Assembly: GCA_900642245.1 (NCBI GenBank)
Contig: CAAAJI010000017.1
Span: forward strand, 124,950-188,949
Length of the DNA: 64,000 nucleotides
Reading direction: 5' to 3'
Source of the DNA: Fragilaria radians
Lineage: Eukaryota; Bacillariophyta; Fragilariophyceae; Fragilariales; Fragilariaceae
Shown here: one piece after another, positions 55,640 through 64,000 of the stretch
Layout of the letters: each line of letters opens with the position of its first letter
How positions within the stretch are numbered: position 1 is the first letter of the stretch
Notes under the pieces: model-generated
Seen by the model: the letters and a program-made list of their open reading frames with translations, nothing else
What the model was told of the DNA's origin: nothing
Database searches by the model: none
Translations under genes and position numbers: made by a program

Positions 55640-57978
55640 GTTTTTTTTCTTGTAATATCAAAGATGATAAAAGAACTCTCATCTTAAGGGTACGGGTTAA
55701 TCATAATTTTTTCATGAAATTTGATTTTTGATTGAAAATGTCAGTATTAGATTCTCAAAACTTACAAAAAGCATGATATATTCGCCTGTTGAGAGCAATT
55801 GTTGCATATTCCTCAAGTATACCATATACACTTTAATGATCCTGTTGCCTTCCAACGTCTAATATTAATTTATTACTGCTTTAAGTGGGCAATGATTATT
55901 GATTCCTTGCTCTAACAAAATTCTGGAATTTTCAGAATGTTGATGAGCTTCCCTGGACCAAAAATCATCAGTGCTGATGGATAAGCAGACAAATACGTTT
56001 AAGGAACCACTGGATTTCCAGCTTAAATAACTTAGAGACATTTTAGTGGTTGAGGATGATGCAATATTGTTGCTTCAACTTAGCATCCAAATTTCGCAAC
56101 CAGAGTAAAAAAGAGGATTCATCCAAGAAGACGATGAGGTGCTCAAAGCTTTATTGATTATCCTGACAAAAATTTCCAGAAAATAGCAAAAGGTGTCACT
56201 GAGTGATCACACAAAATTTGGCCTGAAAAGGCGACGTCATCCCATACCTCCTCTAAAAGCTGGCCAAGCTGGCCTGAAATGGTAGCCCAGTGAAGGACTT
56301 AAACGGAATTGAAAGAAAATGCCAGTGTCCAATTTGTTGGATATTATCTTATAACAAAGATGATACCTTCAAAATCAAGAGGTGCAATATTCTAAGGTTG
56401 GAGAAAGTTTATGCTTTGAAAACTACGTGCATTAATTCATTACTTTTATCACAAACAGAACAAACTTGTAATCCCGTTGGCAATGTAACACATTTATGGG
56501 CAACATAGCTTTCAAACGTATAGATCATGCAATAACTAATCAACTTAAAGAGCAGAAGCGATCTCTCAATTTTTTTTATTTCAAATAGCTGACTGGGTAT
56601 GTTGCAAAGTTCTCGTCTCATAAATTGTAATTTAACATAAAACTCAAGATTATTGCCCATTCTAATTCGGGGTTTTAACCGCCAATGGGCAGTACATCTT
56701 CGCTTTAATCACTACACATGTCCCTTCTTTCACAATACAGTAACTTATCTTCAGACGCGCTTTCTCTTAAATGTATGAACAATTGAATATGAGACTTACT
56801 TTTTTCATTGCTAAGTAATGTGTCTTTGTATAAGGTTGCAGTGTATGCTCATTCTGCCCAAATTCCACTTCTCACTTTTTCTTGAAGTCCTGCTACATTT
56901 AACGTGGCTCGAATTGTGGCATAAATTGGACATTTCTCTGTGATAATCAAAATGCAGCTAAATTAAATGTTACCAACATAAATGCATATGGATTTGAGAC
57001 TCAGCGGTATGAACCAAAAAGGAAACGAAAAAAAATTGGAATAAAAAATATTCAAACTCCTTGTTTATGTAATGTTACCAATCGGTCCAAAATCATGTAT
57101 AAGTGTTGACATTCTCACCTTTTTAGAGTTTTTTCAAGATGTTAATGTGCTATGCTTAAGCAAGAACCATGGTATTTTTATTCCTAACAACAAAATTTCT
57201 TTGTTCTTTCTTCTCAATACTATCCGCGCAAAATGGAAATACCAACAACATAGACATTTAAAAAGCTTCATTTAATCACTTATTCTGATAAGCAATACTC
57301 TCATGATATCATGTATATAATTTGCACAAATTCTATACAAATAAAATGAATTGATGTAGACTACAGAAAGATGCCGGTTCCGCACCCCTTCATTGCACAT
57401 GAGGTAAATCATTTGCTTGGATCATCGTAAATGTGTAACTTGTGAAGATCAATAAAATAATTGCTCTTCTCAAAACAGTGCTTGTGAAATCTATGCATGA
57501 TCTGAAATTTTCAAAGCCAGATGCAACTCTGAAAGATTTGAATCAAGTATAGCTTTGGAAGCACATAGGATTTGAAAGTGTAAAGACTAAGGAAAATATT
57601 GTATCACAGGAGTAAAGTAAAGTTCCGTGCATTATCTTTATTTGCATACCAACATCGCGTTTATCCATACTTTTGAACAAGTGGATATTTTGAGCATTTC
57701 ACCGTTGCTTCATAGATTTGGTTGTGGCTAAAATGTATTTAATTGGTCAGATTTATCAACGAATGATATTTACTCATCAATGAGAAGCAGACATTATGTC
57801 ATTATCGCGGCATTTACTTTATACGGAAAATTTCCAGAGGTAAGAAATAGCTCAAAGAAGCAGAGAAAATCCGCCATTACATGCCTTTCCAAGAGGAATC
57901 ATATACCAAGGCTATACTACCTGTCAGAGCAAAACCATAAAACAACGAGAAATTAACTTCTCCGATGAGATAAAACGT
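55640..57978. other. Intergenic region, about 2.3 kb, nothing recognised
   Basis: Between the WDR70 start and the stop of the helical-repeat gene, both minus strand. Short open frames (56290-56508 +, 56409-56660 -, 57072-57275 +) overlap each other and lack domains. The WDR70 promoter should be near 55.65-55.9 kb. Confidence 0.45.
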
Positions 57979-59262
57979 TCAAGAGGATAAACCGTATTTT
58001 TCTTCTACCATCTCCATGGCAGTCCGAAACATCCCCGCAAACATCAGAATATCTACCTCCTCCTCGTTCGACTTTTCATTGTCCTCCACAGAAATATCTA
58101 TTTCAAGGGCCCTTGCAGCCTTTGCTGCTTTTTCGATTGAATCTAGTTTAGATTTCCAATCAAAGTCAGAAGGAGATAAACTTTGTTCTTCCTTTTTTTC
58201 TTTCAGTACAGATAAAACTAAGCTTTGAAACCAAGGCAGCAATCCATCTTCAGACTCCCAAATACGTCGTTGCTCACTGTTACAATATTCGATGGCCTCC
58301 TCCAGAGGTTCTTCATCGGTCGCGTCCACAATTTCTTCTGCAAACTCAATCGCATCGTCAAAAATTTCACCAAAGGCAAGGTAGAGAGCGCAGTATAGAT
58401 TGGTTTTGACTGCAGAAACAACTGAGTTCATAAGCTCGATTTCGTTGGATTGTTTCAAAGTCCTGTATTCAACAATTACTCGAGAGTATTGAATCCAAAC
58501 TGACTTGTCGTTTCTGGGTAAGCGTTGAAGCAGTCTTTTAGCCGAATCTGTACGAGTTGCTTCAATGTATAGACGGATTAAGTAACATCTCGCCAATGTG
58601 ACAGGATTTTCGATCGAATCAAGATCCATAAGTTCCAAAAATGTAGACCTGGAAGCTTTTATCTTATTTGCTTGTCGATATAAAAGTCCCTGTTGCATTA
58701 AAAGGCCAAGAAACTCACGGCACTCTAAGGGTGCCGACGATTCACCAAATTTGTTCTGGAAACGTGCAAGCAAATTTTCACGCCTTTGAAAACTCGCGCT
58801 AGCTTCTTCTTTTTCCTTAATGTATGGATCTACATACCTTACATCAAAATCATAAACTTCCCATGCAGGACGAGCCGCACCTCGCAATTTCCACGTTTCT
58901 GGACCTAGCCGCTGACGTTTCTTAGGATCGCAATTCGATTCGTGACTCTCTTCTTCCTTTTTCCGGATCGCTTCTTCTCTTTCCTTTCTTTTCTTTTCCT
59001 CAATAACTGAGTCCCACTGTTTCAATCTATCTCTCAGGCTATCAACTGCCCGCTTTGTCATCGTTATGTGTAAGTTCATTTTCCTTGATTCCATTTTGTC
59101 CTTTGTGCCATGCGCCAGTGCTGCTGCTCGTTCCATCTTCTCTCTACATTTACCCTTTCCCTTTTGAGACTTTGAATCAGCACGATTCATATGATCGGCT
59201 GCTGTCCAAAGCGAGACATCACCACGCCTCTTTCCGGACGCATGACCTTTGGTTTTGCCCAT
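57979..59262 (-). CDS. Nuclear-type helical-repeat (TPR-like) protein, unknown function (427 aa)
   Basis: I chose Met at 59262 (MGKTKGHASGKRRGD) rather than 59289 because the basic N-terminus starts there; the upstream nine residues are atypical. Residues 1-60 are Lys/Arg-rich like a nuclear or nucleolar signal. 60-120 form a charged coiled coil. From about 125 (RPAWEVYDFDVRYVDPYIKEKE) a helical-repeat region follows, with TPR-like pairs such as REFLGLLMQQGLLYRQANKIKASRS, TLARCYLIRLYIEATRTDSAKRLLQRLP and NLYCALYLAFGEIFDDAIEFAEEI. The C-terminus is acidic. Helical repeats usually mediate protein-protein contacts. The family was not named; nucleolar location is inference. Single exon. Confidence 0.8.
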   Translation of the reverse strand: MGKTKGHASGKRRGDVSLWTAADHMNRADSKSQKGKGKCREKMERAAALAHGTKDKMESRKMNLHITMTKRAVDSLRDRLKQWDSVIEEKKRKEREEAIRKKEEESHESNCDPKKRQRLGPETWKLRGAARPAWEVYDFDVRYVDPYIKEKEEASASFQRRENLLARFQNKFGESSAPLECREFLGLLMQQGLLYRQANKIKASRSTFLELMDLDSIENPVTLARCYLIRLYIEATRTDSAKRLLQRLPRNDKSVWIQYSRVIVEYRTLKQSNEIELMNSVVSAVKTNLYCALYLAFGEIFDDAIEFAEEIVDATDEEPLEEAIEYCNSEQRRIWESEDGLLPWFQSLVLSVLKEKKEEQSLSPSDFDWKSKLDSIEKAAKAARALEIDISVEDNEKSNEEEVDILMFAGMFRTAMEMVEEKYGLSS

Positions 59263-61937
59263 GCCCAGAATATAAATGGTCATGAACATTGAATAACAGA
59301 ATTTGCTCCCTAAGGTTTCAGGTTAGTTAATTTTGTGCCAATATTGAAATGAGTGGCTGTGGTGTTACGATTAAACATGTTTCCTAATGCTATATTCCCT
59401 TAAACTCAGTATGCGGTGCAAATTGACTATTGATGTATCCCATAGTCAATGGATTATGTCCAATGAAAGATTTTAAAGAAAGATATGATATAGAAAATCA
59501 AATCATCATTTAAAGCGAAAATGATTACACAAGACTCTCTTTCCCTTCCTCCCTAGAGAGTTCAACATTCAAGTACAGCTCTGTAAGCACATGAGTGCAT
59601 TCATTATGTGCAGCGCCTTCTCTATTCATTCAAATAAGAGCAATTGTACCAATATGTGGATATAGATGTGGACAGATGAGCATAACAGTATAATCTAAAT
59701 CACTTCATCCATGTTTTAAAGTCAACGGATTGTGTTATGCTGACTGCCTCCTCTTGCATGTCCTCAACTTCACCATATTTCAATTCAAAGCATGCATAAC
59801 AAGAATAACATTTGGAAGTTGAATTGCGATAGAATAGTTTGTAGACATCGAAGTTATTGAAGGACTGATGCCACCCACATTGATGATGTAACTTTATGAT
59901 GGAAAAGTGTGCTTTATGTGAGGATTGAGAAAGAAAAATTATGACATTAATTAGGAAATTTTGAAAAACTACTCTTTTTTCTAATTGTGAAAGATTGGAG
60001 TCATGACTGCCTAATTTTCTCATTATGATAACATTTATTTAGATCATTCTGTTTTTTAACTTCTCCTGGCAATGCCAGCATGTTGTATATCTTTTGACTG
60101 CAATTTATTTGGAGTTAAACATTTTAACTGTATAAACGTTCGTGAATCACATGTATTTTATATTCACCTAAGTTTAGAGAGCTTTGACTAGTATCCTCTA
60201 AGACGGAAAAAACAACAGGAATTATCATTGTAATTTCTTGTTGTTTTGTGATGTGCCAATGTATCTGATATCTTTATCATCTATATTAGCACAACACTAG
60301 ACGTCTCCAAATGTTGGTACAAATAAAATCTCTTAAATTAATCTTTCTTCTAGATTTATTTAGTGTGCTTAACTATCTTAAGTATTTATTTTAGGATTGT
60401 AGAATATAGAAATAAGTGGCTAACCCATATCATCCTAAAGAGTCTAATGACACTTAATAAACAATGGCCCTGCGAAAGAATTACTCAATAGACTGCAAAG
60501 AAGCTGTCCCGTGAGGTATTTGTTGGAATCATTATATTGAAGGCAGAGATTGTTTTTAATTCCTTTCATTTTCTCCCCTACTTGTATCGAGATGTTTTCT
60601 GTGGCACATCTGGCCTTGTCTAAGGCATAAACATATCCAGCTACCCTCATTGACTTGAAGCTTTGCCACCTGAAGGCACCAGAATTTGAGTGGCATAAAA
60701 GATGGCTAAAGTTTGGCTAAATTCCATAGCTTGCAAGACTTATCACTTCTATATTTAGAGACCTTACCATAGGAATTAGAGCAATCTATCCATCTTTCTT
60801 GCGGTTGGACACAGCAGTGAAACTGCACAATGTTCAATATCGATACAAGTTCTAAAAGTATATCATACGATTTACATACATATAATCAAGGCTATACCAT
60901 AGAACAACTTTGAAATGTAAATCTTAATGATAGACATTGACAGATACGCTCTCATCTTTTGCTCATTCATCCTAGTGTTACCGTAACCTAATATTCCATT
61001 ATCTTCCTCTGCTCTTATTTCAAAGCTTTTTCCATAGTTTAGCGATACCTGTAAAACAATTCTCACTGTTCATTTGGTTCTGAAAATCTTGGGACGGACT
61101 TTAAATTTGCGATAGGTACAAGCTCAAAATTGCCCCAGAGAGGCTTGTATCTACCTTTAACTGCTCCGGTATTGAGTTTCCTATTTTAGCGTGCTAGTCG
61201 TAATTTAGATGATTTGTACTCTAGATATTTTATTCAAGAACCTAGAACCCCTATTCTATCAATAAGGAATTTAGAATGGGATTGAAGACTAGTTTCCCAG
61301 ACTTATTCCTCAGTTTTTCCTTAGGTTGTGAAGGACCGTCCGAAAATCTTAAGTCAGACGAGTATCACCGTAAGGTAGATTTGAAGAAAATGTTGGAAAA
61401 AAGTTTGTAACAGATAGTAGGTCTAGGAAGGCGAGAAGAAACCCTCTATTATTCAGTAGGAAAAAGATAGCATTGCATTGGTAAAGTGCCATAAAACAAA
61501 TTTTGCTTAGCATACGAAGCTATAAAGCTTAAGTTGCTAGCAAAGAAGACTGCTTTTAGAGATTTTGGCAAGGGTAGACGTTCAAAAGTTGAATTAGCAC
61601 TTATGGATTTGTCATTTCTCCCTTTCTCAAGCATCAAAGCCAAATATATAACAAATAAAGATATTTGACAGCATTTTTCTTCTTGAAATCTTAGAAATTT
61701 AATGATAAATTCCAGAATTCACTGGATCTGTTTATATCACAATACTGGAGGATGCATGACGCATAGCCACTGGGTATCATTTCAAAGAGAATATGATACT
61801 GACGAGTACAACTTCCTTTGTGGAAAGAAAAAAAGTTACTACTAGTACGGAATAACTCACAACTGTACGTTTAATTTCCTTTAGCGCGCCATAAACAAAC
61901 TTCAGATATCTGTCCTTAGGGAAGATCATTATTTGTC
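59263..61937. other. Intergenic region between divergent genes, about 2.7 kb
   Basis: Contains promoters of the helical-repeat gene (-) and TIPIN (+). Minus-strand frames at 59700-60023, 60444-60650, 60872-61066 and 61449-61643 are all short, with no domain. Confidence 0.45.
61838..61847. promoter_or_regulatory. ACTACTAGTA motif upstream of TIPIN
   Basis: Identical to the 10-mer at 45194-45203; here it ends 90 bases before the ATG at 61938. Recurrence at similar distance suggests a promoter element; inferred only. Confidence 0.4.
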
Positions 61938-62609
61938 ATGTCAGCCTACAGGAACAGCCTCAAAGTATTAGCTGCTTCTGGATTATCGAGGAAGGATCGG
62001 CTGGCCGTGAATCGTAATTATTATACTTCGGACGAAGATGATGATTCACTAGCTGAAGAAGAAATAGAGGAGGGCCAAGAGTACGAGAATTACCTAAGTA
62101 AGGATACACAGAGTGAAAATGGGAATTCTCTGAATAAGCGGAAGCAGACAGATCAAGAAATTGCAGATGAGTATGCAGCAGCATCAAAAAAGAGAAAATC
62201 ACGTCCTACTTTCCAGCCAAAGCATTTAACTGGAGCTGAAGGCTTGATAAAAATTCGTTCGGACATGTCGTCCCTAAAATATCCCCAAAATCAGACCTCC
62301 ATTGATGCCGCTGCATCATACAGCGGTACTCTCGTCAAAGCTTACAAGAATTGGGCAGATTCCTTGTTTCCTGGTCTTGCATTTGATGATATTTTACTTC
62401 GAATCGAGACGTTCGGCTCGAAACGAGAAATTAAATCATATCTAACTCAAATGAGGAATGAAGTTCGCGATGCTCATCTAGAAAAGCTATTTGGACGAGA
62501 GAAAGCAGCGAAATATATTCAGGAGCTAGAAGAAGGCCTACGACAGAATCTAACGCATGAAAATGTGAACGACTCTCTTGAAGAATCAACATCAACGCTT
62601 ACTTCATAA
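61938..62609 (+). CDS. TIPIN: TIPIN/Csm3/Swi3 replication-fork protection factor
   Basis: TIPIN partners with Timeless (Tof1/Swi1) at replication forks in the nucleus to stabilise stalled forks and help checkpoint signalling. The 223-residue single-exon protein carries the Swi3 domain at about residues 92-175: LTGAEGLIKIRSDMSSLKY, then YKNWADSLFPGLAFDDILLRIETFGSKREIKSYLTQMRNE, matching the family pattern of a Trp, LFP and a final MR. The N-terminal region is acidic with a basic patch (SKKRKSRP) that may act as a nuclear signal. The C-terminus is helical and polar. It is somewhat shorter than animal TIPIN because it lacks their long C-terminal tail. Confidence 0.88.
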   Translation: MSAYRNSLKVLAASGLSRKDRLAVNRNYYTSDEDDDSLAEEEIEEGQEYENYLSKDTQSENGNSLNKRKQTDQEIADEYAAASKKRKSRPTFQPKHLTGAEGLIKIRSDMSSLKYPQNQTSIDAAASYSGTLVKAYKNWADSLFPGLAFDDILLRIETFGSKREIKSYLTQMRNEVRDAHLEKLFGREKAAKYIQELEEGLRQNLTHENVNDSLEESTSTLTS

Positions 62610-64000
62610 ATCTCTTAGATTCAATTTATTCTCAGAAAGGAAGCTAATTGTGCACAGAATCAAATTTAAAAAAATCATTTTTACCGCGTAGAAAGCCTCG
62701 CTTTAATATGTTCAGCATTGTGCCACATGAATCCCATTTAAACTGTCGATTAGATGAAAGGATTATCATTGTAAGGTAGGATTCGCAGCCATTTCAACTA
62801 TAACCAAGTCATGTCAATTGGATATGCCTTTATGTTTTTACTATGACCTCAATGGGAGCCGAATATGAACCAGTAGTAGAGTTTGTGTTGCATTTAATTT
62901 TCCACAGTAAAGAAATGCAGCTGCAATAGCTGCCATCCTTACTTTCTTTTTCGAATATGAGAAAGAGACACGTCTCTACGCGCCAATGCCTATTACTAAG
63001 TTTCGATATTGCGAGATTTCCCGTGTGTTGTCCATACTGTACCACTTATAATTGGACATCAGACGACAATATCAGTCACACTTAGCAGGGATGAAAGGAA
63101 GTTGCAAGGCTCAGAGACCTTCTATAGGAGGAGGATGGCTGATCAAGGGACAGAATAATGGATAAAAAGGTGACTGAGCATCTTTAAAATATCTTTACAT
63201 ATCTACCAGTATGCTACCTTTCTTACATTCTATAAATCGAAAACATAAGTGTTTGACTTAATCGTGAACGATTTAAAGTGACTTTGCAGGGCAATATCAT
63301 CATCTCTGGCCGACATCATTTCAATTGATGCTGAATCAGTGTCTCCTGAGTCAATCAAGTTTGTAGAGTGCTGATGATATCAAATCAAAAAATAGAGTAT
63401 TCATGGCAACGTCACTGATTAGGTCATTCGTTGCATGGTTCCCAATAAATATAAATTCTATGAGATGAATGAAGGGATAACTAAAATAACACTGAAGAAG
63501 TGGCTTCTTCAATGGTGAGCAATAAGCCAGCGCAATCACCGGAGAAAAAAAACTTCTTCTGCTAGGATATGGGACAAAAGTTATATAAGGTTTTACTCCT
63601 TTTTATCAACGCAAAAACAATGAGAAGCATAGAAATGTATAGGTTTTCTTGCTTGCTGAAGTGTAATTTGTAAATGAGAAGCTAAATTGAAGTCAATACC
63701 TCTATTGTTGTCAAATATATCTCAAATACGCTTTTGGTAAGGCATAGTGCATATCGCATTTTGAAAAGTCAAAAGCAGCTAGTACTACTCAGTATGTAGC
63801 CATATTTTCACTATATCCTACCTATTCAGGCATGTAAAACATGCTGTATCCTAATACAAAAAGGTGAATAGTATCCAATAAATTAAAGCATTTAACAAGA
63901 GCTAAATTCAAGGTAAAACATTTCGGACAAATGAACTTAATGCGGTTAGCGTTCACAAAATCGAATTGGAAATCGCGTTCAGTCATTATGGTTATTGATT
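62610..64000. other. Right-end noncoding sequence
   Basis: About 1.4 kb downstream of TIPIN with only short frames (62830-63045 -, 63351-63539 -) and no domain. Another gene may start beyond the window. Confidence 0.45.

Noticed and set aside
1..64000. tRNA, rRNA or CRISPR loci
   Set aside because: No convincing T-arm/anticodon arrangement, rRNA block or regular direct-repeat array was seen; a covariance-model scan would be decisive.

Overview
This window is nuclear DNA from a eukaryotic alga, most likely a diatom or a close ochrophyte. It is visibly AT-rich. Genes are interrupted by short GT-AG introns; I reconstructed 19, of about 55 to 135 bases. The lipoyl synthase starts with a signal peptide ending in a phenylalanine-containing cleavage context (SNG|FVVP), typical of proteins sent to a plastid of red-algal secondary origin. 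A Ty1/copia remnant resembles diatom elements. The species is not identifiable by reading alone.

Layout. 1-36 kb is gene-dense with frequent strand switches: the 3' end of an RRM-like gene (+), a multi-pass membrane protein (-), SNAPC3 (+), a kinesin-13 (-), a secreted sulfatase (+), a small two-TM protein (+), an SCCPDH-type oxidoreductase (-), a family-16 methyltransferase (-), a FAIM-like/UIM/Pro-Tyr-rich adaptor (+), a type II fucosyltransferase-like enzyme (-), plastid lipoyl synthase (+), GCP2 (-) and a secretory protein with four SET-like units (+). 36-64 kb is gene-poor, with long noncoding or decayed stretches between a small Cys-rich protein (+), a 952-residue membrane protein (+), coronin (+), an FHA-WDR70 fusion (-), a helical-repeat protein (-) and TIPIN/Swi3 (+).

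The genes do not form a pathway; this is ordinary mixed nuclear content. Loose themes are microtubules (GCP2 nucleation, kinesin-13 depolymerisation), actin (coronin), replication-fork or DNA-damage chromatin factors (TIPIN, WDR70), snRNA transcription (SNAPC3), and the secretory or extracellular space (sulfatase, fucosyltransferase-like enzyme, SET protein).

The most interesting items are the signal-peptide-bearing protein built as a duplicated pair of degenerate plus intact SET units; the FHA domain fused to WDR70, whose reading frame is broken by exactly one missing base; a predicted beta-trefoil-like domain ahead of the GRIP domains in GCP2; a FAIM-like endocytic-adaptor architecture; an internally deleted copia remnant; and a recurring TACTAGTA-type palindrome upstream of several start codons. 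Exon boundaries were worked out by hand from frame continuity and splice consensus; each multi-exon model sums to a whole number of codons, except WDR70, which is one base short.
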